The translations under genes were made by a program, and so were the position numbers. Under the pieces are notes generated by a model that saw only the letters and a list, made by a program, of their open reading frames with translations, made no database searches and was not told the DNA's origin. This document shows positions 32,271 to 44,857 of a stretch of DNA of 64,000 nt, piece by piece. The stretch lies in assembly GCF_019047785.1 (NCBI RefSeq), contig NZ_CP077290.1, positions 4,278,001-4,342,000 of the forward strand, written 5' to 3'. The DNA comes from Enterobacter cancerogenus (GTDB taxonomy: Bacteria; Pseudomonadota; Gammaproteobacteria; Enterobacterales; Enterobacteriaceae). Positions within the stretch are counted from its first letter, which is position 1; each line of letters begins with the position of its first letter.

Positions 32271-33920
32271 ATGAAAAAAATGACTGCCATGCTCTTTTCT
32301 CTGGCTGTGGGGCTGAATACCGTCTCCCTGGCGGCGAAAGCCGACACGCCTGAAGAGCAGGAAACGGACGTCCTTTTAATTGGTGGCGGCATTATGAGCG
32401 CTACGCTGGGCACCTATCTGCACGAACTCCAGCCGGACTGGTCGATGACCATGGTCGAGCGCCTTGATGGCGTGGCGAAGGAGAGCTCTAACGGCTGGAA
32501 CAACGCCGGTACCGGGCATTCGGCACTCATGGAACTGAACTACACGCCGCAGAAAAAGGACGGTTCCATTAGTATCGAGAAGGCGGTAGAGATCAACGAA
32601 GCGTTCCAGATCTCTCGTCAGTTCTGGTCTCACCAGGTTAACAGCGGCGTGCTGCAAAATCCGCACTCCTTTATCAACACCGTTCCGCACATGAGCTTCG
32701 TGTGGGGCGACCAGAACGTGAACTTCCTGCGCGCGCGCTACGCTGCCCTGCAGCAGAGCACCCTGTTCCGCGGCATGAAATACTCTGAAGATCACGCCCA
32801 GATCAAAGAGTGGGCACCGCTGGTAATGGAAGGTCGTGACCCGAACCAGAAAGTCGCGGCGACCCGTACCGAAATTGGTACCGACGTGAACTACGGTGAG
32901 ATCACCCGTCAGCTGGTTGGCTCCCTGCAGAAGAAAAACAATTTCACGCTGCAGCTTAACACCGAAGTACGCGGCTTCAAGCGCAACGCGGATAACAGCT
33001 GGAGCGTGACCGTTGCCGATCTGAAAAACAACGAAGCCGAGCACGTCATTAAAGCGAAGTTCGTCTTTATTGGTGCAGGCGGGGCAGCGCTGAAGCTGCT
33101 GCAGGAGACCGGTATTCCTGAAGCGGATGGCTATGCGGGCTTCCCGGTAGGCGGCCAGTTCCTGGTATCTGAAAACCCTGAAGTGGTAAACCGTCACCTG
33201 GCGAAAGTGTACGGCCAGGCCTCTGTCGGCGCGCCGCCGATGTCCGTTCCGCACATCGATACCCGTATGCTTGACGGCAAGCGCGTGGTGCTGTTCGGGC
33301 CGTTCGCAACCTTCTCGACCAAGTTCCTGAAAAATGGTTCGCTGTGGGATCTGCTGAGCGCGACCACCACCTCTAACGTGAAGCCTATGATCGACGTCGG
33401 TCTGGATAACTTCGACCTGGTGAAATACCTGATTAGCCAGGTGATGCTCTCTGACGACGAACGCTTCGAGGCGCTGAAAGAGTACTATCCGCAGGCGAAG
33501 AAAGAGGACTGGCGTCTGTGGCAGGCGGGCCAGCGCGTGCAGATCATCAAACGCGATCCTAAAGAGGGCGGGGTACTGCGTCTGGGTACCGAAGTGGTGA
33601 GCGATAAAGACGGGACGATCGCTGCCCTGCTGGGTGCATCACCGGGCGCGTCTACCGCGGCACCGATCATGCTGCACCTGATGGAAAAAGTGTTTAAAGA
33701 TAAAGTCGCCAGCCCGGAATGGCAGGCGAAGCTGAAAACCATCATTCCATCTTACGGCACGAAGCTGAACGGTAACGTTGAGGCGACGGAACAAGAGCTG
33801 GAATACACCAGCCGCGTGCTGCAGTTGCAGTACATCAAGCCGCAGGCCGCCGACGCGGCACCTAAGGCAGAGCTGAAACCTCAGCCGGAAAATAAACCGG
33901 TCGCGGATATCGCACTGTAA
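32271..33920 (+). CDS. mqo: Malate:quinone oxidoreductase
   Basis: A 549-residue protein with FAD-binding motif [15 protein letters not shown] (about 35-49) after a hydrophobic N-terminal stretch. Length and sequence fit E. coli Mqo (548). It oxidises malate to oxaloacetate and passes electrons to quinone at the membrane. The C-terminus has an Ala/Pro/Lys tail. It ends before a pair of palindromes shared with the convergent ecotin gene. Confidence 0.97.
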   Translation: MKKMTAMLFSLAVGLNTVSLAAKADTPEEQETDVLLIGGGIMSATLGTYLHELQPDWSMTMVERLDGVAKESSNGWNNAGTGHSALMELNYTPQKKDGSISIEKAVEINEAFQISRQFWSHQVNSGVLQNPHSFINTVPHMSFVWGDQNVNFLRARYAALQQSTLFRGMKYSEDHAQIKEWAPLVMEGRDPNQKVAATRTEIGTDVNYGEITRQLVGSLQKKNNFTLQLNTEVRGFKRNADNSWSVTVADLKNNEAEHVIKAKFVFIGAGGAALKLLQETGIPEADGYAGFPVGGQFLVSENPEVVNRHLAKVYGQASVGAPPMSVPHIDTRMLDGKRVVLFGPFATFSTKFLKNGSLWDLLSATTTSNVKPMIDVGLDNFDLVKYLISQVMLSDDERFEALKEYYPQAKKEDWRLWQAGQRVQIIKRDPKEGGVLRLGTEVVSDKDGTIAALLGASPGASTAAPIMLHLMEKVFKDKVASPEWQAKLKTIIPSYGTKLNGNVEATEQELEYTSRVLQLQYIKPQAADAAPKAELKPQPENKPVADIAL

Positions 33921-33924
33921 TATA

Positions 33925-33958
33925 AAAAAGCCGGGTGGCGCTAACGCTTACCCGGCTT
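33925..33958 (-). terminator. REP-like hairpin with T-run on the minus strand
   Basis: AAGCCGGGT (33928-33936) and ACCCGGCTT (33950-33958) form a 9-bp stem. On the minus strand it is followed by further T, so it can end eco transcripts that pass the first palindrome. Confidence 0.7.
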
Positions 33959-33978
33959 ACGTTCGGTGCTGTGTTGTT

Positions 33979-34013
33979 AGTCGGGTAAGGCGAAGCCGTC
34001 ACCCGACTTTTTT
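33979..34013 (+). terminator. REP-like hairpin with T-run on the plus strand
   Basis: AGTCGGGT (33979-33986) and ACCCGACT (34001-34008) form an 8-bp stem followed by TTTTT on the plus strand. It lies at the distal end of mqo and its T-run reaches the last bases of eco. Together with the previous hairpin it forms a symmetrical pair. Confidence 0.7.
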
Positions 34014-34516
34014 CAACGAATTACCGCTTGCCCAACGTTCTCATCCGCCTTCCAGATGCGATACTTCACATCCACATTTTCAGGCGTGTATACCACGATA
34101 GGCAGCTTGCTGTTGTAGCGCAGCAGACTGTTGTCACCCAGATACGCGGTCACAAATTTCTTCTCTTTTTTGCCGTCCGGGCAGGCCATCATAGTGGAGA
34201 CCGGAGAAGTCACTTTATCAAAGACGTAGTAGTCGTAGCCCCAGCCTTCCAGGGTTTTGCTCTCCAGCTTGCCGCCCAGACGGTGGTGGTTACAGTCCAC
34301 TTCCAGCGTCTGACCAATCAGCAACTCAACTTTGAAGTTGGCTTCATTTTCCTGGGCCGGAACCTGAATAACCTGACGCTTCATCCCTTTTTCCGCTTGC
34401 GGATAAGGAGCTACTTTTTCCAGAGGCTGATCGTTTTTGGTGTCGGTGGCGAATGCGCTGGTGCTGACGCAGGCTGCAGCCAGCAGGGCGATGGCAAATT
34501 TAGGTGCGTTTTTCAC
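34013..34516 (-). CDS. eco: Ecotin, periplasmic serine protease inhibitor
   Basis: A 167-residue precursor with a signal peptide ([23 protein letters not shown]). The reactive loop [10 protein letters not shown] with P1 Met is conserved, as are two Cys for the disulfide. It forms dimers that inhibit trypsin-like proteases such as neutrophil elastase. In K-12 the nap operon lies next to eco; here a small membrane gene does. Confidence 0.96.
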   Translation of the reverse strand: MKNAPKFAIALLAAACVSTSAFATDTKNDQPLEKVAPYPQAEKGMKRQVIQVPAQENEANFKVELLIGQTLEVDCNHHRLGGKLESKTLEGWGYDYYVFDKVTSPVSTMMACPDGKKEKKFVTAYLGDNSLLRYNSKLPIVVYTPENVDVKYRIWKADENVGQAVIR

Positions 34517-34731
34517 AGTTATCCCTTTATGTCTATGTCAAAACGTTCGCTGCCAGATTAGCATAATTCAAATGAATGATTGGAGTGATTTACTTACATT
34601 TTCATTATGTATGGATGAATACACTGCCTGATGGCGCTATCACTGGTCTTTCGTGCTGGTGTGGAGTCGAGGGGGAGATCGTGTTATTTTAAGCGTTAAA
34701 AATGTTATTCATCTGTAAAGGGAAGAGAAAG

Positions 34732-34992
34732 ATGGTTCGTGCAAAACTGAAAACAGCTGAAGGCCGCAAGTTTTTACTGGCATTACTGGTTGTGTTTTTG
34801 ATTGCCGCTGCGTGCGTTGGCCGGGCAACCATTGTGGGCGTGATTGAGCAGTACAATATTCCGCTCTCCGCCTGGACCACCAGCATGTATGTGCTGCAGT
34901 CGGCGATGATCTTTGTCTACAGTCTGGTCTTCACCGTTCTGCTCGCCATTCCGCTGGGGATCTTCTTCCTCGGGGAGCGCGACAAGCACTAA
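34732..34992 (+). CDS. Small two-span membrane protein (DUF2534-like)
   Basis: Start ATG 34732 (MVRAKLKTAEGRKFLLALL) gives 86 residues; AGAGAAAG precedes it. Two hydrophobic helices (about 14-34 and 52-78) flank a short loop, with charged ends. I recall similar enterobacterial proteins as DUF2534; function unknown. It ends just before a bidirectional terminator shared with tRNA-Pro. The region 34517-34731 holds the divergent promoters and nothing else recognised. Confidence 0.7.
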   Translation: MVRAKLKTAEGRKFLLALLVVFLIAAACVGRATIVGVIEQYNIPLSAWTTSMYVLQSAMIFVYSLVFTVLLAIPLGIFFLGERDKH

Positions 34993-35010
34993 GCCTGAGC
35001 GTCAGCCATA

Positions 35011-35038
35011 AAAAAACCCGCCATAAGGCGGGTTTTTT
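35011..35038. terminator. Bidirectional terminator between the small membrane gene and tRNA-Pro
   Basis: CCCGCC (35017-35022) and GGCGGG (35027-35032) with a four-base loop are flanked by an A-run (35011-35016) and a T-run (35033-35038). It can stop transcripts from both sides. Confidence 0.85.
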
Positions 35039-35047
35039 GTATTTGAT

Positions 35048-35124
35048 TGGTCGGCACGAGAGGATTTGAACCTCCGACCCCCGACACCCCATGACGGTGC
35101 GCTACCAGGCTGCGCTACGTGCCG
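35048..35124 (-). tRNA. proL: tRNA-Pro (anticodon GGG)
   Basis: The 77-base minus-strand sequence starts CGGCACGTAGCGCAGCC and ends GTGCCGACCA. The acceptor stem CGGCACG/CGTGCCG, D-loop, anticodon loop ATGGGGT and T-arm GGTTCAAATCC are complete, and CCA is encoded. It corresponds to E. coli proL, reading CCC/CCU. Confidence 0.97.
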
Positions 35125-35137
35125 ACGCATAAAAGGA

Positions 35138-35165
35138 ATACTACTCGAATCCTTTTTGAATGCAA
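35138..35165 (-). promoter_or_regulatory. Putative promoter of tRNA-Pro
   Basis: TTGCAT (35165-35160), 16 bases, then TAGTAT (35143-35138) on the minus strand place a start near 35131, a few bases before the mature tRNA end. It lies in the gap after yejM. Confidence 0.5.
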
Positions 35166-35175
35166 GGGGAGACCA

Positions 35176-35206
35176 CGCTAACTGGTTTATAATTAATCAG
35201 TTAGCG
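35176..35206. other. Hairpin at the yejM 3' end
   Basis: CGCTAACTG (35176-35184) and CAGTTAGCG (35198-35206) form a perfect 9-bp repeat; one arm includes the last yejM codons and stop. No T-run follows on the minus strand. It may stabilise the yejM mRNA end. Confidence 0.45.
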
Positions 35207-36957
35207 ATGAAGCGTTTCTCGTCCGTCAGCACCTGCAGCAGCAGGCTGAGCTGCGGCTTCTGATCCTTGAGCTTCTCACCCTGAAGATTATACGTCTGGT
35301 AGCTGCCGTTGCTGTTCAGCACCAGCGTCAGCGCCGGCGTTGTCACCGCCAGGGTGTTGCCGCCAGCTGCCGTGACCCAGTCATGTCGGCGCGTGGCGCT
35401 GAAGAGATCCTGCCCCTGCGAATATTCATTTGCTGGCGTACTGACGTGCAGCAGACGCTGCATAAGCGTGGTCATGACGTCTTTATGATCGGTCAGCATC
35501 GTGACGCGCTGAGCAGGGGTGCCCGGCCAGTGAATGACCAGCGGGACGTGCAGGTTAGGACGAGACCAGTCCATATTTTTAGTCTCATCGCCCAGCGGCA
35601 CGCCGTGACCCGCAGTAATAATTACCACCGTATTGTCGAGCTTGCCAGAGTCGCGAAGTGCCTTCAGCACGCGCGCAATTTGCGCATCGACATCACCCGC
35701 AGCACGGCTGTAGCGGCGAGCAAAGCCTTTTTGATTGCTGTCATCAAGCGTGGTGCCGTTAAAGGCAACCCACGAGAACCAGCGGTTATCTTCCTGAGCA
35801 TAGCGCTGCAGCCAGTTAACCCACTGGTTGGCGGTCTGCTCGTCGGACTGACTACGCGGCGCAGGCAGGGAGAAATCAGACAGCAACGCCTGGCGATACA
35901 GCGCGCTGTTAAAGCCGTCTGAGGCAAATAACCCTAACTGATATCCCTGCTGATTCAGCCCGGTGATCAGCGCCGCCGGAATACGTGCGGCCAGCACACC
36001 ATCCATATAGCCTGGGGAAATGCCGTAAAACAGGCCGAAGATCCCCGTGTCGGTGGTGTTACCAGAGCTCATATGCTGCGTAAAGGTGATGTTCTGTCCG
36101 GCGAAGTCGGCCAGCGCCGGCATCTGTTTCTCGTAACGGGAATAGTTCAGACCGTCCACGGTGATCAGCAGGACGTTCTGGCCGCGACCCATATCGCGGT
36201 AGCGCAGATCGCTCAGCGGATACTGCACGCTGACCGCTTCCGGATTACCTTGCTCAACCAGACGACGTTGATACTCCTGAGCATCCAGCAGGCCGTGCTT
36301 CTCAAGGAAGCGACGCGCGGTCATCGGGTAGGAGAGCGGCAGGTTGGCGCGCTGCATGGTAATCGGGCGATAGAAGTTTGCATCCGCCCAGATATACATG
36401 ATGTGCGAGCTGATAAAAGAGATGAAAAACAGCGCCGCGACCGGCTTCGCATAATGGCGACGTCGCGTCAGGCTGCGGAGTTTTTGCCAACTCCAGGTGG
36501 CGAAGAGCATCTCAATCAGGAGAATAATGGGCACGCTGATAAACATCAGTTGCCAGTCACGTGCGGTCTCGTTTTGGTCAGGGTTAATGACCAGCTCCCA
36601 GACGATGGGGTTGAGATGCAGGTGGAAACGGGTAAAGACTTCACTGTCAATAAGCAACAGCGTCATGCCCGCTGTCGCGAGGATCGCGGACAGGAAGCGC
36701 ATCAGACGCTGCGACATGACGACAAACGTCAGGGGAAACAGGATCAGCAGATAGGTAGCGAACACCAAAAAGCTAAAGTGACCGACAACGCTTATCCAGG
36801 AGTAGACACGCCCGGTTAAGGTGGTGGGCCAGTCCGCGACAAACAGATAACGACAGCCAATCACCATCGCCAACAGGATGTTGAACAGGGCAAACCAGTG
36901 CCCCCAGCTAACCATCTGGGAGACTTTTTCACGGTAGCGCTGACGATTCGTCACCAT
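35197..36957 (-). CDS. yejM: Inner membrane protein YejM (PbgA/LapC)
   Basis: Start ATG 36957 (MVTNRQRYREKVSQMV) gives 586 residues, equal to E. coli YejM. Five membrane helices in the first 190 residues are followed by a periplasmic sulfatase/phosphatase-like domain (NVLLITVDGLNYSRYEKQM, SSGNTTDTGIFGLFY). It senses LPS and controls LpxC turnover through LapB. yejL lies just upstream in the same direction. Confidence 0.96.
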   Translation of the reverse strand: MVTNRQRYREKVSQMVSWGHWFALFNILLAMVIGCRYLFVADWPTTLTGRVYSWISVVGHFSFLVFATYLLILFPLTFVVMSQRLMRFLSAILATAGMTLLLIDSEVFTRFHLHLNPIVWELVINPDQNETARDWQLMFISVPIILLIEMLFATWSWQKLRSLTRRRHYAKPVAALFFISFISSHIMYIWADANFYRPITMQRANLPLSYPMTARRFLEKHGLLDAQEYQRRLVEQGNPEAVSVQYPLSDLRYRDMGRGQNVLLITVDGLNYSRYEKQMPALADFAGQNITFTQHMSSGNTTDTGIFGLFYGISPGYMDGVLAARIPAALITGLNQQGYQLGLFASDGFNSALYRQALLSDFSLPAPRSQSDEQTANQWVNWLQRYAQEDNRWFSWVAFNGTTLDDSNQKGFARRYSRAAGDVDAQIARVLKALRDSGKLDNTVVIITAGHGVPLGDETKNMDWSRPNLHVPLVIHWPGTPAQRVTMLTDHKDVMTTLMQRLLHVSTPANEYSQGQDLFSATRRHDWVTAAGGNTLAVTTPALTLVLNSNGSYQTYNLQGEKLKDQKPQLSLLLQVLTDEKRFIAN

Positions 36958-36976
36958 AAACTGTTGTTCGTTTCCC

Positions 36977-37204
36977 TTAGTGGGCCTGGTCGTCGCTAAC
37001 AGATGACTGCAGTGCCTGGGCGAAAGATTTGGCGATCGCCTGACGCTGAGCCGGAGCAACGCTGGTATTGATAAGGTTGGTGACCATATTTCCCAGTACC
37101 ATCAGGGAGAGATCGGTCGGCGTTTTGTGTTTTTCCAGTACGTTGACCAGCTCACTGAGCAATTGTTCAACGTGTTCATCACTGTAGCGGGAATGTTGTG
37201 GCAT
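36977..37204 (-). CDS. yejL: YejL family protein
   Basis: A 75-residue protein starting [19 protein letters not shown], the same length as E. coli YejL. Helical, no membrane segment; crystal structures of the family show small helical dimers. It is the first gene of yejL-yejM and divergent from yejK. Function unknown. Confidence 0.93.
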   Translation of the reverse strand: MPQHSRYSDEHVEQLLSELVNVLEKHKTPTDLSLMVLGNMVTNLINTSVAPAQRQAIAKSFAQALQSSVSDDQAH

Positions 37205-37338
37205 AAATCAAAATCAGTCTGTTGATAAGAGGGCAACATATTACCGTAGCAACAGCTTTTTTTCCCCTTTTTTATCTTCTGTTGCACACATGCGTTGGTG
37301 GTGGTTGAATACCGCCCGGTCTAAAAGGAGAGTTTATC

Positions 37339-38346
37339 ATGAGTCTGGAAATCAACCAGATTGCCTTGCACCAGCTTATCAAGCGTGATGAGCAAACCCT
37401 TGAGGTGGTGCTGCGCGATTCGTTACTTGAACCAACGCCTACCGTTGTAGAGATGATGGCGGAGTTACACCGCGTCTACAGCGCAAAAAATAAAGCCTAT
37501 GGCCTGTTCAGCGAAGAGAGCGAACTGGCTGATAGCCTGCGCCTGCAGCGTCAGGGCGAAGAAGATTTCCTGGCGTTCAGCCGCGCGGCAACCGGTCGTT
37601 TGCGTGATGAACTGGCGAAATACCCGTTTGCCGACGGCGGTATCGTGCTGTTCTGCCACTACCGTTACCTGGCGGTGGAGTATTTACTGGTCACGGTGCT
37701 GAACAACTTAAGCAGCATGCGCGTCAACGAGCAGCTGGACATCAGCTCCACGCACTATCTCGATATCAATCATGCGGATATCGTCGCGCGTATCGATTTG
37801 ACCGAATGGGAAACCAACCCGGAATCCACCCGTTATCTGACCTTCCTGAAAGGCCGCGTGGGCCGCAAGGTGGCCGATTTCTTCATGGACTTCCTCGGCG
37901 CGAGCGAAGGGCTGAACGCGAAAGCGCAGAACAAAGGTCTGCTGCAGGCGGTGGATGACTTCACCTCAGAAGCGCAGCTCGATAAATCCGAGCGCCAGAA
38001 CGTGCGTCAGCAGGTTTACAGCTACTGTAACGAACAGCTGCAGGCGGGTGAGGAGATTGAACTGGAGTCTCTCTCTAAAGAGCTGGCGGGCGTCAGCGAA
38101 GTGAGCTTCCAAGAGTTTACCGCCGAAAAAGGCTATGAGCTTGAAGAGAGCTTCCCGGCGGATCGCAGCACGCTGCGTCAGCTGACGAAATTTGCCGGCA
38201 GCGGTGGCGGCTTAACCATCAACTTTGATGCCATGCTGCTGGGGGAACGTATCTTCTGGGATCCGGCGACCGATACGCTGACCATCAAAGGCACACCGCC
38301 GAACCTGCGCGATCAGCTGCAGCGCCGCACCTCGGGCGGTAAATAA
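37339..38346 (+). CDS. yejK: Nucleoid-associated protein YejK (NdpA)
   Basis: A 335-residue protein starting [20 protein letters not shown], as in E. coli YejK, with AAAGGAG before the ATG. It is found with the nucleoid and interacts with topoisomerase IV and gyrase in E. coli. No cofactor motif. It ends before a bidirectional terminator shared with rplY. Confidence 0.95.
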   Translation: MSLEINQIALHQLIKRDEQTLEVVLRDSLLEPTPTVVEMMAELHRVYSAKNKAYGLFSEESELADSLRLQRQGEEDFLAFSRAATGRLRDELAKYPFADGGIVLFCHYRYLAVEYLLVTVLNNLSSMRVNEQLDISSTHYLDINHADIVARIDLTEWETNPESTRYLTFLKGRVGRKVADFFMDFLGASEGLNAKAQNKGLLQAVDDFTSEAQLDKSERQNVRQQVYSYCNEQLQAGEEIELESLSKELAGVSEVSFQEFTAEKGYELEESFPADRSTLRQLTKFAGSGGGLTINFDAMLLGERIFWDPATDTLTIKGTPPNLRDQLQRRTSGGK

Positions 38347-38351
38347 CGGCC

Positions 38352-38383
38352 ATAAAAAAACCCCGCAGAAGCGGGGTTTTTCT
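38352..38383. terminator. Bidirectional terminator yejK/rplY
   Basis: ACCCCGC (38360-38366) and GCGGGGT (38371-38377) with a four-base loop are flanked by A-run and T-run, usable from both strands. Confidence 0.85.
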
Positions 38384-38397
38384 CGACGAGTTTGCGA

Positions 38398-38682
38398 TTA
38401 CGCGCGAACGAAGTCGATGTGAGACAGTTTTGGCTTGAACGGGTGACGCTGAACAGCCTGAACTTTCACTTTTTCTTCTTTACCGCCAACAACGATGGTC
38501 AGAACTTCGCTGTAGAATTCAGCTTTAGTCTGCATGTTCCATACTTTGTCGTGATCCAGTTCGATTGCAACTGGAGCAGCTTCGCCACCGTAAACGATAG
38601 CCGGGAACTTGTTAGCGTTACGCAGGCGGCGGCTCGCACCCTTACCCTGCACGTTACGTACTTCTGCTTCGATAGTGAACAT
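38398..38682 (-). CDS. rplY: Ribosomal protein bL25
   Basis: A 94-residue single-domain L25 starting [20 protein letters not shown], the E. coli length. It binds 5S rRNA in the large subunit. Upstream (38683-38807) the minus strand shows TATAAA near 38772 as a possible -10. Confidence 0.97.
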   Translation of the reverse strand: MFTIEAEVRNVQGKGASRRLRNANKFPAIVYGGEAAPVAIELDHDKVWNMQTKAEFYSEVLTIVVGGKEEKVKVQAVQRHPFKPKLSHIDFVRA

Positions 38683-38807
38683 AGATTTCTCTCTGTATTT
38701 AAAACCCTACTACAGGCGACCCAGCAGCAGGTGAGTGTTCTGCCTCACGGATGTGAAGCGGGCGGCATTTTATACTCAAACGCCCCGCACATCAACGAAA
38801 AGTCCCG

Positions 38808-40568
38808 TCAGCCGCGTAATTCATTTGCCCGGCGAAAGCGGCCTTCGTAGTCAAAGATCTTTTCACGCACCTGCCAGTACTGGCCTTTTTGACGGGCAAC
38901 CACGAAATCGGGATGGCGCAGTAACGCCTGCTGATGCACGATATCGGCAACCGTTATCCAGCGCAGGGGCACCCCCGGCGTGCGGGTATGCGGGCGGATA
39001 AACAGCTGCTCAAACGCCATTCGCTGGGCAGGCGTGTGTAACCTGAACCGCTCGCTGACGTCTGCGCCGTCCTCATCGTAATAGGTAATTTTTAACCATT
39101 CGCCTTTTTCGTCCGCCCCCGGCTGCAGCGCCATGCCGGAACAGCGAAGCACCAGCGCGTCTTTCAGCTTCAGCGCGGCTTTGAGCATGTCGTCCGGGTC
39201 GACCAGCACGGTGTCGCATTCCCGGCAGCGACGGGCGGCAATATCGTTCTCCGCGTTGCACTGCGGGCAGTTTTTAAAGCGGAAGCGGAAATCGCACTGT
39301 TCGCGATGGCCGTCGTCATCTTCAAACCAGCCCTGGCAGCGCCGGCCAAAATGTTCAATCAGCGTGCCGTCAGCGGTGGTTTTGCCCCAGAAGGTGTTAG
39401 CGAATCCGCAGGCGGGACAAAAGACCTGAACCGGCACGTTGTCACTTTTGCCTTTCGGCGCGCCCACTTCCGGCGCGTAAAGATCGTGTGGGTTCCCGGC
39501 GTAGTCCAGGATCAGGCAGTCGGTTTTCCCCGGCGCCAGGCGCAGCCCGCGCCCGACGATCTGCTGATACAGGCTGACCGATTCGGTCGGGCGCAGAATG
39601 GCGATCAGGTCGACGTGCGGGGCATCAAAGCCGGTGGTCAGCACGGATACGTTGACCAGATAGCGGAACTGCTGCGCCTTGAAAGCCTCAATCAGCGCGT
39701 CACGCTCCGGGCCGGGGGTATCGCCGGTGATAAGCGCGGCATCGTCAGCGGGCAGCAGGCCGGTGATCTCTTTCGCGTGCTCGACGGTGGCGGCGAAAAT
39801 CATTACCCCTTTGCGTGTCCGGGCGAACTCTTCAATCTGGCTGATGATATGCGGCGTGATCCGCTGCTGCTTTTTCAGCTCATGATTGAGGTCCGCTTCG
39901 CTGAACAATCCGTTGCTCTGCGCCTGGAGTCGGCTGAAGTCGTACTGCACCACGGGCATATCCAGCCGCTCGGGCGGCGTCAGATAGCCATGCTTAATCA
40001 TGTACCGCAGCGGAAGCTCGTAGATGCAGTCGCTGAAAAGCGCTTTTTCGTCCCCGCGCACCATGCCGTGATAGTGGAAACGGTAGATCCAGCCTTTGCC
40101 CAGGCGAAAGGGGGTCGCGGTCAGCCCGAGCAGGCGAATCTGCGGGTTTACCGTTTTCAGATGCGTCAGGATCTGCTGATACTGGCTGTCGTCGTCATCG
40201 CTGATGCGGTGGCACTCGTCGACGATCAGCAGTGAAAACTCGCTGCGAAACTGCTCCAGGTTACGGGCAACCGACTGCACGCTACCAAACACCACTTTAC
40301 CGTGGCTCTCTTTGCGTTTCAGCCCGGCGGCGAAGATGTCGGCGTCCAGCCCGAGCGCACAATATTTGGCGTGGTTCTGCGCCACCAGTTCTTTGACGTG
40401 CGCCAGCACCAGCACGCGCCCGCGCGCCAGACGTGCCAGCTCGGCAATCACCAGGCTTTTGCCCGCGCCGGTGGGGAGCACAATGGCCGCGGGCGTTGTG
40501 TGTTTTCGAAACCAGGCCAGGGTGGCGTCAACGGCTTCCTGCTGATAGGGGCGGAGTGTGAAAGTCAT
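38808..40568 (-). CDS. radD: RadD, superfamily 2 helicase-like ATPase
   Basis: A 586-residue protein (E. coli YejH/RadD). Motif [11 protein letters not shown], motif II VDECHR, motif III LTATPFR and motif VI VGRGLR are present. A C-terminal zinc region has [19 protein letters not shown]. RadD helps DNA repair and homologous recombination with RecA and SSB. It is divergent from rsuA. Confidence 0.96.
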   Translation of the reverse strand: MTFTLRPYQQEAVDATLAWFRKHTTPAAIVLPTGAGKSLVIAELARLARGRVLVLAHVKELVAQNHAKYCALGLDADIFAAGLKRKESHGKVVFGSVQSVARNLEQFRSEFSLLIVDECHRISDDDDSQYQQILTHLKTVNPQIRLLGLTATPFRLGKGWIYRFHYHGMVRGDEKALFSDCIYELPLRYMIKHGYLTPPERLDMPVVQYDFSRLQAQSNGLFSEADLNHELKKQQRITPHIISQIEEFARTRKGVMIFAATVEHAKEITGLLPADDAALITGDTPGPERDALIEAFKAQQFRYLVNVSVLTTGFDAPHVDLIAILRPTESVSLYQQIVGRGLRLAPGKTDCLILDYAGNPHDLYAPEVGAPKGKSDNVPVQVFCPACGFANTFWGKTTADGTLIEHFGRRCQGWFEDDDGHREQCDFRFRFKNCPQCNAENDIAARRCRECDTVLVDPDDMLKAALKLKDALVLRCSGMALQPGADEKGEWLKITYYDEDGADVSERFRLHTPAQRMAFEQLFIRPHTRTPGVPLRWITVADIVHQQALLRHPDFVVARQKGQYWQVREKIFDYEGRFRRANELRG

Positions 40569-40719
40569 GAGGTCTCGGTTTAGTTATTTCGCATATAGTA
40601 TGCCACGAAACTTTTTCCCTTGAGTGGCGCAACCAGACCATTATACTGAACCGTTCTTGACTGCTTCTTTTTCGGACGCGTTGTCCGACTTCCAGCACCA
40701 TTAAGGCTAAAAAGATTTC

Positions 40720-41427
40720 ATGCGACTTGATAAGTTTATCGCTCAGCAACTCGGCGTAAGCCGCGCTATTGCAGGGCGCGAGATCCGCGCCAGCCGCGTT
40801 ACCGTGGATGGCGACATTGTGAAAGACTCGGCGTTCAAACTCCAGCCTGAACATCAGGTAGAGTATGACGGTAACACGCTTACCCAGCAGAACGGCCCGC
40901 GTTACTTCATGCTTCACAAGCCGGAAGGCTACGTCTGCTCAACGGACGATCCCGATCACCCGACGGTGCTCTATTTCCTGGATGAGCCGGTCGCGCACAA
41001 GCTGCACGCCGCCGGTCGTCTGGATATCGACACCACCGGTCTGGTACTGATGACCGATGACGGCCAGTGGTCGCACCGCATTACTTCTCCGCGTCACCAC
41101 TGCGAGAAAACCTACCTGGTGACACTGGAGTCGCCGGTGGCGGACGATACGGCAGAACACTTTGCGAAAGGCGTTCAGTTGCACAATGAAAAAGATCTCA
41201 CCAGACCGGCAGTGCTGGAGGTTATCACCCCAACGGAAGTCCGTCTGACCATCAGCGAAGGGCGTTACCACCAGGTGAAACGGATGTTTGCCGCCGTGGG
41301 CAACCGGGTGGTGGGTCTGCATCGCGAGCGCATTGGCGCCATTGAACTCGATCCGGAACTTGCGCCAGGCGAATACCGCCCGCTGACGGAAGAAGAGATC
41401 GCCAGCGTAGGCACACCTTCGCGTTAA
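40720..41427 (+). CDS. rsuA: 16S rRNA pseudouridine(516) synthase
   Basis: A 235-residue protein: N-terminal S4 domain ([22 protein letters not shown]) and pseudouridine synthase domain with catalytic Asp in [10 protein letters not shown]. It modifies U516 in 16S rRNA. E. coli RsuA is 231 residues. It ends 15 bases before bcr, so the two may be cotranscribed. Confidence 0.96.
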   Translation: MRLDKFIAQQLGVSRAIAGREIRASRVTVDGDIVKDSAFKLQPEHQVEYDGNTLTQQNGPRYFMLHKPEGYVCSTDDPDHPTVLYFLDEPVAHKLHAAGRLDIDTTGLVLMTDDGQWSHRITSPRHHCEKTYLVTLESPVADDTAEHFAKGVQLHNEKDLTRPAVLEVITPTEVRLTISEGRYHQVKRMFAAVGNRVVGLHRERIGAIELDPELAPGEYRPLTEEEIASVGTPSR

Positions 41428-41442
41428 TTTCAGGAGAACTCT

Positions 41443-42639
41443 GTGACCACCAGGCCACACTCGTCTTTCAAAATCGTCTTCATTCTTGGCCTGCTGGCCA
41501 TGCTGATGCCGCTGTCTATCGATATGTATCTGCCCGCGCTGCCGGTGATTTCCGAGCAGTTTGGCGTACCGGCGGGCAGCGCCCAGATGACGCTCAGTAC
41601 CTATATTCTCGGTTTTGCCATCGGTCAGCTGCTGTACGGACCGCTGGCAGACAGCCTCGGGCGTAAACCGGTTATCCTTGGCGGGACGTTAATCTTTGCT
41701 GGTGCAGCGGTGGCCTGTGCCCTGGCGCAGACAATCGATCACCTTATCGTCATGCGCTTTTTCCACGGCCTGGCGGCGGCTGCGGCAAGCGTGGTGATTA
41801 ACGCCCTGATGCGTGATATCTACCCGAAAGAAGAGTTCTCCCGCATGATGTCGTTTGTCATGCTGGTGACCACCATTGCGCCGCTGGTTGCGCCGATGGT
41901 GGGCGGCGCGGTGCTGGTGTGGTTCAGCTGGCATGCGATTTTCTGGATCCTGGCCATTGCCGCGCTGCTGGCGTCGGCGATGATTTTCTTCTTTATTGAT
42001 GAAACGCTGCCCGTTGAGCGTCGGCAGAAGTTCCACATCCGTACCACGCTCGGGAACTTCGCTTCGCTGTTCCGCCACAAGCGCGTGCTCAGCTACATGC
42101 TGGCAAGCGGCTTCAGCTTCGCCGGGATGTTCTCGTTCCTGAGCGCCGGGCCGTTTGTCTACATTGAGCTGAACCACGTCTCCCCGCAGCACTTTGGCTA
42201 TTACTTCGCGCTGAACATCGTGTTCCTGTTTGTGATGACTATCATTAACAGCCGCTTCGTACGGCGCGTTGGGGCGTTGAATATGTTCCGCGCCGGGCTG
42301 TGGATCCAGTTTGTGATGGCGATATGGCTGGTGGTGAGTGCCTTCTTTGGCGTCGGTTTCTGGGCGCTGGTGATAGGGGTTGCGGCGTTTGTCGGCTGTG
42401 TGTCGATGATCTCCTCCAATGCGATGGCGGTGATCCTCGACGAGTTTCCCCATATGGCGGGGACGGCATCGTCGCTGGCGGGGACCTTCCGCTTCGGCAT
42501 CGGCGCGATTGTGGGGGCCCTGCTTTCGCTGGCGACCTTTAACACGGCCTGGCCGATGCTCTGGGCGATCGCTTTCTGCGCTACAAGCTCGGTTCTTTTT
42601 TACCTGTACGCCAGCCGGTCGCGAAAAGTCGCGAACTAG
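41443..42639 (+). CDS. bcr: Bcr/CflA multidrug efflux transporter
   Basis: A 398-residue MFS transporter from GTG 41443, with AGGAGA seven bases upstream. Twelve membrane helices; motif [17 protein letters not shown] after helix 2. Family members export bicyclomycin, sulfonamides and peptides. Terminator follows directly. Confidence 0.94.
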   Translation: MTTRPHSSFKIVFILGLLAMLMPLSIDMYLPALPVISEQFGVPAGSAQMTLSTYILGFAIGQLLYGPLADSLGRKPVILGGTLIFAGAAVACALAQTIDHLIVMRFFHGLAAAAASVVINALMRDIYPKEEFSRMMSFVMLVTTIAPLVAPMVGGAVLVWFSWHAIFWILAIAALLASAMIFFFIDETLPVERRQKFHIRTTLGNFASLFRHKRVLSYMLASGFSFAGMFSFLSAGPFVYIELNHVSPQHFGYYFALNIVFLFVMTIINSRFVRRVGALNMFRAGLWIQFVMAIWLVVSAFFGVGFWALVIGVAAFVGCVSMISSNAMAVILDEFPHMAGTASSLAGTFRFGIGAIVGALLSLATFNTAWPMLWAIAFCATSSVLFYLYASRSRKVAN

Positions 42640-42650
42640 CGCACAAATAA

Positions 42651-42674
42651 GGCCCAACTCGGGCCTTTTTTTTG
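42651..42674 (+). terminator. Terminator after bcr
   Basis: GGCCC aactc GGGCC is followed by eight T. The rest of the gap to yejG (42675-42918) shows a TTGACA/TGTCAA palindrome at 42672-42685 but no convincing promoter. Confidence 0.85.
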
Positions 42675-42918
42675 ACACATGTCAACCAAACCCCCGTTCG
42701 TTTACCCTCTGTTTGTTTCTTTTATGTAAAATCTATTTGTGTAAAAAGTCACATCATTGTATTTAAAAAGGTTGAGTTAGATCGCAGAAACGGGTACATA
42801 TAGCCCCGACGCGAGGCTGCCACTCCTATAAAAAGCGCTGAACAGTGCAGGTTAGCGATGATGTGTTACTATAAATGTAAATAAATTGTGAAGTAAATTT
42901 TGCTTCCGGGGAACGAAC

Positions 42919-43263
42919 GTGAATACATTACAACTCTCCATTGTCCATCGCTTGCCCCAGAGCTATCGCTGGTCGGCGGGTTTTGCAGGTTCAAAAGTTG
43001 AACCGATTCCGCAAAGTGGTAAAGAGTGCGAGAATTGTCTGGTTGCGCTTAAGCTGCTAAGCCCAAGCGATGAAAACGCATGGCCGGTAATGGAACGTCT
43101 TAGCCAGGCGTTGACGGATATCGAAGTGGTCAGCTCCGTGCTGGAGTGCGAAGGCGAGCCCTGCCTGTTCGTCAACAGTCAGGACGAATTTGCCGCCACC
43201 TGTCGTCTGAAAAACTTTGGCGTGGCGATTGCCGAGCCTTTCTCTGGTCACTATCCCTTCTAA
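42919..43263 (+). CDS. yejG: YejG family protein
   Basis: A 114-residue protein from GTG 42919, with GGGGAA before it, equal in length to E. coli YejG. No known motif. It converges with yejF, the two stops separated by three bases. Function unknown. Confidence 0.92.
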   Translation: MNTLQLSIVHRLPQSYRWSAGFAGSKVEPIPQSGKECENCLVALKLLSPSDENAWPVMERLSQALTDIEVVSSVLECEGEPCLFVNSQDEFAATCRLKNFGVAIAEPFSGHYPF

Positions 43264-43266
43264 GCG

Positions 43267-44856
<1,590 letters not shown>

Positions 44857-44857
44857 C

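Noticed and set aside
35048..35124. tRNA-Pro as an attachment site of the prophage
   Set aside because: The element is a transposing Mu type with its end in ada, 9 kb away; no integrase or repeated tRNA end is seen.
41689..42678. 329-codon open frame antisense to bcr
   Set aside because: Low-complexity His/Arg/Gln translation opposite a conserved transporter.
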